A program made the translations under genes and the position numbers. Of a stretch of 32,396 nucleotides of DNA, positions 1 to 6,615 are shown in pieces. How positions within the stretch are numbered: the first letter of the stretch is position 1; each line of letters starts with the position of its first letter. The stretch is from MGBC108787 sp964430695 (GTDB taxonomy: Bacteria; Bacillota_I; Bacilli_A; RF39; UBA660), in assembly GCA_964430695.1 (NCBI GenBank), contig CAYSFO010000013.1, forward strand, positions 1 through 32,396, read 5' to 3'. A model generated the notes under the pieces. That model did no database searches and was not told the DNA's origin. It worked only from the letters and a program-made list of their open reading frames with translations.

Positions 1-720
1 TCAAGAAGAAGAAAGATTCCGACGTATTTAATATTGTGCGTTCCGCTTTCAAGGAAAAATTATTGCTTAGACTTTTTAAAAGATTTAGGTCTTAATAAAG
101 AAAATTTAAGATATAGAGATCATTCTAAAGAAGAGTTATCTTTTTATAGTAAAGCAACAACAGATATTGAATTTATGTTTCCTATGGGCTGGGGAGAATT
201 ATGGGGAATTGCCGATAGAACAGATTATGATTTAGGTGTACACATGGAACATGCAAAAACAGATTTACGTTATTTAGATCCTGAAACAAATGAAAAATAT
301 TTACCCTATGTCATCGAGCCTTCTGTAGGAGTAGATCGTTTATTCTTAGCAGTACTGACAAATGCTTATCATAAAGAAACACTTGAAAACGGAGAAGAAA
401 GAGAGGTTTTAAAAGTACATCCTTATTTAGCTCCTAACAAAGTAACGATTTTACCATTAATCAAAAAAGTACATGGAGAAAAAGCCCAAGAAGTATTTGC
501 AAGTTTATGTAAAAGTTTTGCATGTAGTTATGATGAATCAGGAAGCATTGGTAAAAGATATCGTCGAAGTGATGCAGTAGGGACACCATTTTGTGTAACT
601 ATAGATGATGAAACTTTAGCGAATAATGTTGTAACTATAAGAGATAGAGATACAATGGAACAAATTAAAATGGACATAAAAGAATTAGAAAAGTACATTA
701 ATTCAAAAATTATATTTTAA
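1..720 (+). CDS. glyS: Glycyl-tRNA synthetase, single-chain class II type, 3' part
   Basis: Charges tRNA-Gly with glycine in the cytoplasm. From about base 55 onward the translation follows the bacterial/eukaryotic-type homodimeric GlyRS: a segment FLKDLGLNKENLRYRDH, then ATTDIEFMFPMGWGELWGIADRTDYDL, then the class II motif 3 region with VEPSVGVDRL-like residues (IEPSVGVDRLFLAVL), and a C-terminal anticodon-binding domain (KVTILPLIKK ... SGSIGKRYRRSDAVGTPFCVTID). This is not the alpha/beta (glyQ/glyS) heterodimer of Bacillus. The 5' part lies outside the window. The frame is open back to base 1, but the first ~50 bases do not read like GlyRS (see findings), so the N-terminal residues given by that stretch should not be trusted. 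The gene ends with TAA at 718-720 and is followed by a long non-coding gap. Confidence 0.93.
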   Translation, partial: SRRRKIPTYLILCVPLSRKNYCLDFLKDLGLNKENLRYRDHSKEELSFYSKATTDIEFMFPMGWGELWGIADRTDYDLGVHMEHAKTDLRYLDPETNEKYLPYVIEPSVGVDRLFLAVLTNAYHKETLENGEEREVLKVHPYLAPNKVTILPLIKKVHGEKAQEVFASLCKSFACSYDESGSIGKRYRRSDAVGTPFCVTIDDETLANNVVTIRDRDTMEQIKMDIKELEKYINSKIIF

Positions 721-773
721 TTTATCTAGTTTTAAAAAAGTGTAAAAAAACGGAAGAAAATATAAAAAAAGTA

Positions 774-807
774 TTGCAAATAAAGATTACATATGGTAAC
801 ATATAAT
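774..807 (+). promoter_or_regulatory. Promoter of the putative structured RNA
   Basis: A -35-like TTGCAA at 774-779 is followed after 17 bases by TAACAT (797-802); TATAAT also occurs at 802-807. A partial palindrome TTAC-N5-GTAA (787-799) sits in the spacer and could be an operator. No open reading frame starts downstream until 1203, so the transcript made here would be non-coding. Confidence 0.45.
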
Positions 808-808
808 T

Positions 809-1132
809 ACTTAATAGAAAGATAGTTGATATAGATAATAAACTCTTGTTATTCATTTAACGAGATATTTATTATCAATTTGATTTAGTAAATGTATATA
901 CTTGTTGTTTGAATAGGTATATATTTTGAAAAATCGCAACCCTATTAGTTAAATAAACATTTACTTGTATTATTTAACTAATGATTTAGACTATCGTATA
1001 TCAAGCTGTTAAGTTTCATACGTATGAGTGGGTACTTGATAGGAATCATAATTGTATCTGTCAATATATATTATGGTTTTAACTAAATCCCACGAAAAAC
1101 AAGTTTGTTTTGACAGGCAACTTGTTTTTTTT
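809..1132 (+). ncRNA. Putative structured non-coding RNA, about 320 nt, family not recognised
   Basis: This 480-base gene-free gap has a promoter at one end, a rho-independent terminator at the other, and many complementary segments between. Seen directly: a hairpin with outer arms 834-842/868-876 and inner pairs CTC and GTTA; helix 894-901/917-924; a perfect 13-bp hairpin 944-956/970-982 with a 13-base loop; helix 999-1005/1035-1041; a long-range closing helix 882-889/1082-1089; and GTGGG 1028-1032 complementary to CCCAC 1089-1093, which would make a pseudoknot with the 999-1041 helix. CTGTCAA (1058-1064) is complementary to TTGACAG (1110-1116) in the terminator loop. It does not match what I know of RNase P, tmRNA, 6S or SRP RNA. 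It could instead be a long leader attenuating the gene at 1203, but that gene has its own promoter after the terminator. Function unknown. Confidence 0.5.
1095..1132 (+). terminator. Rho-independent terminator of the putative RNA
   Basis: Stem AAAAACAAGTT (1095-1105) pairs with AACTTGTTTTT (1119-1129) around a 13-base loop and runs into a T tract ending at 1132. Confidence 0.75.
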
Positions 1133-1143
1133 ATGCTTAAAAT

Positions 1144-1171
1144 TTGACTTTTTTCTTTTTTTGTGTATAAT
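1144..1171 (+). promoter_or_regulatory. Sigma-A-type promoter of the gene at 1203
   Basis: TTGACT (1144-1149), 16-base T-rich spacer, perfect TATAAT (1166-1171). Transcription would begin about 1178, 25 bases before the start codon. Confidence 0.7.
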
Positions 1172-1202
1172 ACTCACTATTATAAAAAAAGGGGATTTTT
1201 TT

Positions 1203-1775
1203 ATGAAAGAGATTAAGTATTATAAAAACCGTCCATATTTAAGATACGGAATAGAATCATTAGAAGTAGAAGAAACAAATTTAGTTTTTGAAGGAGGATT
1301 CGCAATCGCAGAAGCTACAATGTCTGGAACAGATATGCAATTCCAACCCTTTACTTATACATGTACAGGAATTATTACAGAAGGTTATCATGAAGCCTTT
1401 GATGATATCGGACAAAGTCGCTATTTGATGTTTGTTCCTAATAATAAACAAATTGTTCGCTGTGGAAAAAACGACTTTATTGTAAAAGTTGCTTGTGAAA
1501 ATGGGGAGTCAACAACTTATGAATACAAACATATTCGAGTAATAGATGGCATACCAACACTTATGAATAAGGATATTGGTGGCTGTACTAAGACAGAGGA
1601 TGGAAATATTATTACCTCAAATGGTTTATACAATCCCATAAAAGGAGAATTTTTAAGCTCGACACATTCTTATAAAAGTGAATTAAAGATTTGTAAAGAG
1701 TATTGTAATATGTTGCAAAAAGTTTTATGGATGCAACTAAACGAGCGCCAAGATAAAGCTTCATTAGGACATTAA
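1203..1775 (+). CDS. Hypothetical soluble protein, 190 aa
   Basis: I do not recognise this protein. The start at ATG 1203 is chosen because an AAAGGGG-type ribosome binding site lies 7 bases upstream and the promoter TATAAT ends at 1171; the longer open frame back to 1110 would begin inside the terminator of the upstream RNA. There is no signal peptide or membrane segment. The composition is rich in beta-prone stretches (for example NLVFEGGFAIAEATMSG, QPFTYTCTGIITEG, YLMFVPNNKQIVRCG) and the C-terminal 30 residues look helical. Four cysteines are scattered without a metal-binding pattern. It stands alone between the putative RNA and the tRNA pair and has its own promoter. Confidence 0.7.
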   Translation: MKEIKYYKNRPYLRYGIESLEVEETNLVFEGGFAIAEATMSGTDMQFQPFTYTCTGIITEGYHEAFDDIGQSRYLMFVPNNKQIVRCGKNDFIVKVACENGESTTYEYKHIRVIDGIPTLMNKDIGGCTKTEDGNIITSNGLYNPIKGEFLSSTHSYKSELKICKEYCNMLQKVLWMQLNERQDKASLGH

Positions 1776-1810
1776 TTTATGATTTTTTCTTAGGGGTTTC
1801 ACAAAAACTA

Positions 1811-1839
1811 TTGCATGCCATAAAATATTATGATATCAT
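1811..1839 (+). promoter_or_regulatory. Promoter of the tRNA pair
   Basis: TTGCAT (1811-1816), 17-base spacer, TATCAT (1834-1839); the first tRNA begins 13 bases further on. Confidence 0.6.
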
Positions 1840-1851
1840 TAAAAAGTCGAT

Positions 1852-1928
1852 GGACCTCTAGCTCAGTTGGTTAGAGCATCCGGCTCATAACCGGGCGGTC
1901 GTAGGTTCGAGTCCTACGAGGTCCACCA
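1852..1928 (+). tRNA. tRNA-Ile2 (anticodon CAT, lysidine type)
   Basis: Complete cloverleaf of 77 nt with encoded CCA: acceptor GGACCTC/GAGGTCC, D-arm GCTC/GAGC, anticodon loop CTCATAA, T-arm with GGTTCGAGTCC. The anticodon CAT would read as Met, but the first pair is G1-C72 (not the initiator mismatch) and C4-G69, C5-G68, A37 and A38 are the known identity elements for lysidine formation by TilS. The body also resembles the Mycoplasma/Bacillus tRNA-Ile(CAU) as I remember it. Elongator Met is the less likely alternative. Confidence 0.85.
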
Positions 1929-1937
1929 TTTTAAAAT

Positions 1938-2022
1938 GCAGGTATGGCGGAATTGGTAGACGCACTAGACTTAGGATCTAGCGGAGAAATCCATGGGGGT
2001 TCAAGTCCCTTTACCTGCACCA
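1938..2022 (+). tRNA. tRNA-Leu (anticodon TAG)
   Basis: Class II tRNA of 85 nt with encoded CCA: acceptor GCAGGTA/TACCTGC, anticodon stem CTAGA/TCTAG with loop CTTAGGA (anticodon TAG, reads CUN), a long variable arm (CGGAGAAATCCATG) and T-loop GTTCAAGTC. It lies 9 bases after tRNA-Ile2 and is co-transcribed with it. Confidence 0.93.
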
Positions 2023-2033
2023 TAAGTAATTGA

Positions 2034-2103
2034 AATGGCTCTGAAAAGTTGGAAAAAGAATGTATAAAAAATATATTCTTTAACTTGGAAGGAGTCATTT
2101 TTT
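2034..2103 (+). terminator. Long-hairpin terminator of the tRNA operon
   Basis: AATGGCTC (2034-2041) pairs with GAGTCATT (2092-2099) with one G-U pair, enclosing a second stem in which AAAGAATGTAT pairs with ATATATTCTTT. A T6 tract (2098-2103) follows. An AAGGAG in the 3' arm is probably a coincidence rather than a ribosome binding site. Confidence 0.65.
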
Positions 2104-2177
2104 AATGAAAGAAAAGTTACAAATGTGCAAAGAATCTATAGAAGAGATGCTTATTATTTTAAATAAAAATTGGTTTC

Positions 2178-2220
2178 TTAAGAAAAAATTAAGAATTAAT
2201 GTTCAATGCTATGATACAAT
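2178..2220 (+). promoter_or_regulatory. Phased TTAAG repeats and promoter of the VanR-like gene
   Basis: TTAAG at 2178 and 2189 (11 bp apart), then -10 TACAAT at 2215-2220, exactly 26 bases after the start of the second repeat. There is no good -35 hexamer, which fits an activator-dependent promoter bound by an OmpR/PhoB-type dimer. The same -10 and the same 26-base offset recur before the C39 peptidase gene (4093 to 4119). Inferred role: autoregulation by the response regulator encoded just downstream. Confidence 0.6.
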
Positions 2221-2247
2221 AAATAACAGTTACAAGGAAGTGTATGT

Positions 2248-2940
2248 ATGGCTAATGTTCTTATTGTAGATGATGAAAAAGAAATCGCAGATTTATTAGA
2301 AATCTATTTAAAAAATGAAGATTATAATGTTTTAAAATATTATTCAAGTATAGAAGTGTTAAATGATGTAAATAATCTAACAATCGATTTAGCCATTTTA
2401 GATGTAATGATGCCAAATATAAATGGATTTCAACTTTGTAAAAAAATAAGAGAAGCAGGTTATACATTTCCTATAATTTTTGCCACTGCAAAATTAGAAG
2501 ATATAGACAAAATTAATGGACTTTCTATCGGTGCAGATGATTATGTGACAAAACCTTTTCAACCCTTAGAACTTATTGCTAGAGTAAAAGCTCAACTTCG
2601 TAGATATCATAAGTACAATCAATCTGAAAATGAAAAAAATGAAATTGATTTTAGAGGAATACGAATGAATAAGGATACTCATGAATTTTTCTTTAACGAG
2701 AAAAAAATCGAATTAACAAAAACAGAGTTTGCTATTCTTTGGCAACTTTGTTTACATAAAGGAAGTGTAGTAAAAAGTAATTATTTATTTTCTGAAGTAT
2801 GGGGTGAAAAATACTATGAAAAGGATAATAACACAATAATGGTGCACATAAGACATTTAAGAGAAAAGATGAATGACAACGGAAGAAATCCAAAATATAT
2901 AAAAACGATTTATGGAATGGGGTATAAAATTGAAAAATAA
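2248..2940 (+). CDS. VanR-like OmpR/PhoB-family response regulator
   Basis: Transcriptional regulator of a two-component system, 230 aa. The receiver domain (about 1-118) has the acidic pair D8-D9, phospho-acceptor D52 in LAILDVMMPNINGF, T80 and K102 in DDYVTKPF. The C-terminal winged-helix domain (about 130-230) ends in KYIKTIYGMGYKIEK. Segments such as EIADLLEIYLKNEDYNVLKYY and LELIARVKAQLRRY are close to VanR of enterococcal VanA clusters. The start ATG 2248 has AAGGAAG 7 bases upstream. The 3' end overlaps the histidine kinase gene, as in vanRS. No vanHAX resistance genes are present, so a vancomycin-resistance function should not be assumed. Confidence 0.92.
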   Translation: MANVLIVDDEKEIADLLEIYLKNEDYNVLKYYSSIEVLNDVNNLTIDLAILDVMMPNINGFQLCKKIREAGYTFPIIFATAKLEDIDKINGLSIGADDYVTKPFQPLELIARVKAQLRRYHKYNQSENEKNEIDFRGIRMNKDTHEFFFNEKKIELTKTEFAILWQLCLHKGSVVKSNYLFSEVWGEKYYEKDNNTIMVHIRHLREKMNDNGRNPKYIKTIYGMGYKIEK

Positions 2941-4063
2941 TAATGATAGTGATGCTAAAAAAATGTTAAAAACAACATATGCAGATTTTATTATGAAAGC
3001 CTTTCTTTATTCAGCTATAATAATTGTAGTAACTGCTATATTATCATTTCTAGGAAACGAATTAAATTATCAGTGGTTATATGATTGGAATCCAGATATG
3101 TATTATTTTATTAAAAATTTTTTTGATAAAACAATTTATTCCAATTATCGCTTTTTAATACTTATAATCTGTATATTAATGGTTTTTCTAGTTTTACTAT
3201 ATAGTGTATTAAAAAAAGTGTTTTCTTATATAACAGCTATATCAGATTCATCCGATAAGTTATTTGATAAAAATATAGAATATATTACATTACCAGAAGA
3301 GCTTTCCAATCTTGAAAAAAAACTAAATTATTTTAAGAGGGAATCAATCAAAAATGAGAAACTTGCGATAAAAAGTGAAAAGAAAAAGGACGAACTAATT
3401 GTATATCTCGCTCATGATATAAAAACACCACTCACTTCTATGATTGGATACTTATCATTACTAAATGAAATAGATGATATGCCAAAAGCAAAAAGAAAGA
3501 AATATATTAAAATTGCCCTCGATAAATCATACAAACTAGAAGATTTAGTAAATGAATTATTTGATACGGCACGATTTAATTCAGAAAAAATTATTTTAGA
3601 GAAGGAAGAATTAAATTTAAATTTGATGCTAGAACAAATTATAGATGATTTCTATCCTGTGCTAAAAGAAATGAATAAAAAGATTCATTTTAATTCTAAA
3701 GAAAGCATTACCTTATATGCTGATTCAGAAAAATTAAGTAGGGTTTTTAATAATTTAATAAAAAATGCCATTCATTATAGTAAAGAAAACAGTGATGTTA
3801 CTATAAACGTATCTAAAGAGGATAAAAAAATTATTGTTAAAATAGCGAATAAAGGGAAAAAGATACCAAAAGAAAAATTAAATAGAATTTTTGAACAATT
3901 TTACAGATTGGATTCTTCTAGAACAAGTAAAACAGGGGGGAGCGGATTAGGACTTGCAATTGCTAAAGAAATAGTTGAACTTCATAATGGAACTATCAAA
4001 ACCGAAAGTAACGAAAAGGAAACTGTATTTTCTGTTGAACTGCCAGTCACAGAAATAAATTAA
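2930..4063 (+). CDS. VanS-like membrane sensor histidine kinase
   Basis: Sensor kinase partner of the upstream regulator. Numbered from the alternative ATG at 2912, two membrane segments lie at about 29-47 and 81-100 and flank a short ~30-residue extracytoplasmic loop. The H box is YLAHDIKTPLTS with phosphorylatable H168; the N box is FNNLIKNAIHYS and the G box TGGSGLGLAIAKEIV. The sequence around the H box (SMIGYLSLLNEIDDMP) is strikingly VanS-like. I favour the TTG at 2930, because GGGG about 7 bases upstream is a plausible binding site and VanS begins with IKLKN at this place; ATG 2912 inside the regulator gene is the alternative. The small sensor loop suggests detection at or in the membrane. 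Confidence 0.85.
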   Translation: MKNNNDSDAKKMLKTTYADFIMKAFLYSAIIIVVTAILSFLGNELNYQWLYDWNPDMYYFIKNFFDKTIYSNYRFLILIICILMVFLVLLYSVLKKVFSYITAISDSSDKLFDKNIEYITLPEELSNLEKKLNYFKRESIKNEKLAIKSEKKKDELIVYLAHDIKTPLTSMIGYLSLLNEIDDMPKAKRKKYIKIALDKSYKLEDLVNELFDTARFNSEKIILEKEELNLNLMLEQIIDDFYPVLKEMNKKIHFNSKESITLYADSEKLSRVFNNLIKNAIHYSKENSDVTINVSKEDKKIIVKIANKGKKIPKEKLNRIFEQFYRLDSSRTSKTGGSGLGLAIAKEIVELHNGTIKTESNEKETVFSVELPVTEIN

Positions 4064-4124
4064 GAAAATTTTAAGACTTTTATAAGAAAAAGTTAAAAAA
4101 CAATCATTAAGAAATGAGTACAAT
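4060..4124 (+). promoter_or_regulatory. Four phased repeats and activated promoter of the C39 peptidase gene
   Basis: Repeats start at 4060 (TTAAG), 4071 (TTAAG), 4082 (ATAAG) and 4093 (TTAAA), each exactly 11 bp from the last, followed by TACAAT at 4119-4124. The last repeat to -10 distance is 26 bases, identical to the promoter of the response regulator. No normal -35 is present. This is the layout of PhoB/PhoP-type tandem boxes; the protein bound is inferred to be the VanR-like regulator. Confidence 0.65.
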
Positions 4125-4158
4125 GGTTTTGTATTAATTTTGATGATTGTTTTTTTTT
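4095..4158 (+). terminator. Terminator of the two-component operon with the next promoter inside it
   Basis: AAAAAACAATCAT (4095-4107) pairs with ATGATTGTTTTTT (4143-4155), with an inner ATTAA/TTAAT pairing, and a T9 tract at 4150-4158. The -10 box of the peptidase promoter (4119-4124) is in the loop. A transcript starting near 4131 lacks the 5' arm and so would escape termination. Confidence 0.65.
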
Positions 4159-4183
4159 AGTTAGAATAGAGGAAATATGTTTT

Positions 4184-5005
4184 ATGAAAAGAAAGAAGAA
4201 ATTTAAGAAAAAAATTACAGTTTTTATAGTTATTTTAATAGTTTGTATTTGGGGAAGAAATAAATATTTTATTTATTATAATAAAATGGTAAAACCTTCT
4301 ACAAATGTAGCGAATAATGAAAATAGAAATAGTATAAATTATTTAAAATCATTAGCAAGCACAGATGCAAAAATAGCAGATATCATGCAAAAGGAAGATA
4401 GCTATCCTACAATATTGTTAGAAATGCTTTCAAGAAATCTTGATATGACAGATTATGTATTAGGGTATTTAGATTTAAAAGGCCAAGTCTTTTCAGATAA
4501 TATAGGAGAAGTTACGAAAGGAAAATATCCACTATTATTACAATATGATACGAGATGGGGCTATGGAATATATGGGGAGGATGCAATAGCCATAAATGGT
4601 TGCGGTCCTACATCATTAGCAATAGTCATAGCAGGTCTTACGGGTAGAAGTGATATAACCCCTTATGATGTTGCAAAATATGCATATCAAAATGGTCATT
4701 ATGCAAGCGGTACAAGTTGGAGTCTTTTTACCAAAGGGGCTAAAAATTATGGAATTATAGGTACAGAGTTGCCATTATCAAAAGAAAGAATAATCGAAGA
4801 ATTAAAATTAAATCGTCCAATTATTTGTAGTATGCAGAAAGGAGATTTCACAACAACAGGACATATCGTTGTTATAACGGGTTTAAAAGGAGATAAATTT
4901 GTTATAAATGACCCTAATAGCAAAGAAAGAAGTAAAGAGCTATGGACTTATGAAAGAATAGAGTCACAAATAAGAAATTTATGGTCGTTTAAATTAATGG
5001 ATTAA
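4184..5005 (+). CDS. Membrane-anchored C39-like cysteine peptidase
   Basis: 273 aa with a lysine-rich N-terminus and one membrane segment (about 11-24), then a linker and a papain-like peptidase C39-type domain (about 115-270) facing outward. Expected catalytic residues are C140 in INGCGPTSLA, H227 in TTGHIVVITG and D243 in INDPNS; Q120 in LLLQYDTRWG could form the oxyanion hole. The family cleaves or binds peptides and is often found on the cell surface. The gene has AGAGGA about 10 bases before ATG 4184 and follows the VanRS-like pair, with phased repeats in its promoter, so it is a likely target of that system. The substrate cannot be read from the sequence; cell-wall or peptide processing is an inference. 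Confidence 0.85.
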   Translation: MKRKKKFKKKITVFIVILIVCIWGRNKYFIYYNKMVKPSTNVANNENRNSINYLKSLASTDAKIADIMQKEDSYPTILLEMLSRNLDMTDYVLGYLDLKGQVFSDNIGEVTKGKYPLLLQYDTRWGYGIYGEDAIAINGCGPTSLAIVIAGLTGRSDITPYDVAKYAYQNGHYASGTSWSLFTKGAKNYGIIGTELPLSKERIIEELKLNRPIICSMQKGDFTTTGHIVVITGLKGDKFVINDPNSKERSKELWTYERIESQIRNLWSFKLMD

Positions 5006-5027
5006 GAAAATTCTAAATAATTTTTTC

Positions 5028-5057
5028 TTGACAAACCCCTATTTAAAGTTATAAAAT
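5028..5057 (+). promoter_or_regulatory. Sigma-A promoter of the gene at 5088
   Basis: Perfect TTGACA at 5028-5033 and TAAAAT at 5052-5057 with an 18-base spacer. Confidence 0.65.
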
Positions 5058-5087
5058 AACAGACATATTAAAAAAGGGGAGTTTATT

Positions 5088-5909
5088 ATGGAAAGTTATC
5101 AAGAAGCAAAGGAAATTACAGATAGTATTGTAAAGATGTATTTATCTTTAGCTGAGTTAGAGAAACAAAATAAAAAAGACAGCGAAGAGTATTCGAACTT
5201 ACTCTCATTATTGACGAAAGCATTAGAATTAGAAAAAAGAAAATACCAAACTTTTACACTAAGTGAAAAAGAAAAGGAAGAAATATACCAAATAATTGGT
5301 CAATACTACAAACAAGATGAAAGGTTTGTACCAATTACCCCAGAAATGTTAAGTACAATTCGTGCATTAAATTTAGCAGATGAAAATAGTATTTATGCTT
5401 TAGATGGTAATGTTATAAAAATATCATATGAAAAACAAATGCATTCCTACTTATACGAAGCTTTTTTGTACGAAATGACTAGATATTTAGAAAAAGCGAG
5501 TGCAGAAGAAAGAGAATCTATTATAGATTATCATTATGCACTTATTGCTTCTTTAGCTATAAATGATAGTTGTTGTAGCGAGCTTCCAAAAGGAAATTTT
5601 ACTTATTCTCAAAAAGAAGATTACTGGGCAGAAAGATTTTTAATGCCCAAAGCAGCGATACTTACAAAAAGATTACTTGCTTTAACGGATGAAGATATTA
5701 CCCCAGAAACAATTATATATGTATTATATACAAAAGCTTGTATAATGTTGCTACCTTCATTTTATGCAGGGGCAGCAATGGAAGAAATGCGTAATTCTTT
5801 GCCTTTAAAACAAATCTTGCATACTATGGATGGGAAAAAAGCTGACAGAATAAATGCTATGCTCACTCTTATATATACAGATGAAAAAGTAGAAGAAAGA
5901 CATCCTTAA
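5088..5909 (+). CDS. Hypothetical helical protein, 273 aa
   Basis: Not recognised. ATG 5088 has a strong AAGGGGAG site 6 bases upstream and a clear promoter. The protein is soluble and largely helical, with a charged, possibly coiled-coil N-terminal third (about 1-75) and a second part containing EKQMHSYLYEAFLYEMTRYLEK and QKEDYWAERFLMPKAAILTKRL. The latter loosely recalls the end of ImmA/IrrE-type domains, but there is no HEXXH zinc motif, so I do not assign it there. It is a single-gene unit between the peptidase gene and the convergent mscL. Confidence 0.75.
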   Translation: MESYQEAKEITDSIVKMYLSLAELEKQNKKDSEEYSNLLSLLTKALELEKRKYQTFTLSEKEKEEIYQIIGQYYKQDERFVPITPEMLSTIRALNLADENSIYALDGNVIKISYEKQMHSYLYEAFLYEMTRYLEKASAEERESIIDYHYALIASLAINDSCCSELPKGNFTYSQKEDYWAERFLMPKAAILTKRLLALTDEDITPETIIYVLYTKACIMLLPSFYAGAAMEEMRNSLPLKQILHTMDGKKADRINAMLTLIYTDEKVEERHP

Positions 5910-5920
5910 GAAGTGCAATA

Positions 5921-5945
5921 AAAAAGAACATTAACTGTTCTTTTT
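5921..5945. terminator. Bidirectional terminator between gene 5088 and mscL
   Basis: AAAAAGAACA (5921-5930) and TGTTCTTTTT (5936-5945) form a perfect 10-bp stem with a 5-base loop. It works in both directions; the mscL stop codon is in the loop. Confidence 0.85.
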
Positions 5946-6368
5946 CGTTTTACTAGTTGTTGTTTTTTTCGTTGGCTTGTTTTTCTTTGTAAGTTCATCT
6001 CGAATCTCTTTTAAAATACTTAATTCTGTTTCTACAACTTGTTCTTTAACTTCTTCTTGTTTCTTTTCTTTTTTATGACCAATTCTAGATAGTTCATTAA
6101 TTGCTTTTACAAAAATAAAAACACAGAAAGCAACAATTAAAAAGTCAATTACATTTTGAATAAACATTCCATAAGTAATTTTAGCTTCTCCAATTTTTAT
6201 AGTTAAACTACTAAAATCAATTCCTCCTAAAATCATTCCAATAATCGGCATTAAAATATCATTAACTAAAGAAGAAACAATACTGGAAAAAGCACCCCCA
6301 ATAATAACACCGACTGCCAAGTCAACAACATTTCCACGAGAGATAAATTCTTTAAACTCTTTTATCAT
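5931..6368 (-). CDS. mscL: Large-conductance mechanosensitive channel MscL
   Basis: Homopentameric membrane channel that opens under membrane tension to release solutes during hypo-osmotic shock. The 145-aa product has the family N-terminus MIKEFKEFISRGNVVDLAVGVIIGGAF with the TM1 pore helix (about 15-45), the second membrane helix (about 67-90, NVIDFLIVAFCVFIFVKAIN) and a charged cytoplasmic helix. The C-terminal tail after about residue 125 is lysine/threonine-rich. GGAGGT is well placed before the start and TATAAT (6391-6396 on the minus strand) gives a promoter with a weak -35. Its last codons form one arm of the terminator. Confidence 0.96.
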   Translation of the reverse strand: MIKEFKEFISRGNVVDLAVGVIIGGAFSSIVSSLVNDILMPIIGMILGGIDFSSLTIKIGEAKITYGMFIQNVIDFLIVAFCVFIFVKAINELSRIGHKKEKKQEEVKEQVVETELSILKEIRDELTKKNKPTKKTTTSKTKKNS

Positions 6369-6390
6369 TTAAATAACCTCCATGTGTCTA

Positions 6391-6396
6391 ATTATA
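6391..6396 (-). promoter_or_regulatory. -10 element of mscL
   Basis: TATAAT on the minus strand, 23 bases before the start codon; the -35 region is weak. Confidence 0.5.
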
Positions 6397-6412
6397 GCAC
6401 AAAATAATCCTA

Positions 6413-6441
6413 TTTAAAAATAAGAATTGTTTTGTTATAAT
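6413..6441 (+). promoter_or_regulatory. Promoter ahead of miaA
   Basis: TTTAAA (6413-6418), 17-base spacer, TATAAT (6436-6441). It lies nearly back to back with the mscL -10. Confidence 0.5.
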
Positions 6442-6486
6442 AAAAAAGAAAAAATAAATTCTTTAAAATAGAATATGAGGTAAAAA

Positions 6487-6601
6487 ATGGAAGAAAAAAA
6501 GAAAAAGCAATAAAGTTTATGATGATATAGTTAATTTAGTAGAAATTCTGTTTGAACATGGTAAAGTATACATGTGTAAAACAAGCTTTAGAAAAAAATA
6601 G
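6487..6601 (+). pseudogene. Possible small frameshifted ORF before miaA
   Basis: A good ribosome binding site (GAGGT, 6476-6480) precedes ATG 6487, but the frame stops after 8 codons (MEEKKKKQ). If one base is gained in the A-rich run at about 6492-6506, the frame continues through KSNKVYDDIVNLVEILFEHGKVYMC to a stop at 6599-6601. Either a decayed or mis-sequenced ~38-aa gene, or a chance leader. No family recognised. Confidence 0.25.
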
Positions 6602-6615
6602 AATAGGTGAAAAAT

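Noticed and set aside
1017..1026. The 10-bp palindrome CATACGTATG in the RNA candidate as a separate operator
   Set aside because: It lies deep within the transcribed region and overlaps predicted helices; there is no nearby promoter for it to control.
1852..1928. tRNA-Met (CAT anticodon)
   Set aside because: The TilS identity pairs C4-G69, C5-G68 and A37-A38 point to lysidine-modified tRNA-Ile2; the G1-C72 pair rules out the initiator.
2105..2269. A 54-codon ORF (starting MKEKLQMCKESIEEML) before the VanR-like gene
   Set aside because: It starts right after the tRNA terminator, its AAGGAG lies in the terminator arm, and the phased-repeat promoter of the regulator lies inside it. It also runs into the regulator gene in another frame.
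2248..5005. A vancomycin-resistance cluster
   Set aside because: The regulator and kinase are VanR/VanS-like, but no vanH, vanA or vanX-type gene is present; only a C39-like peptidase follows.
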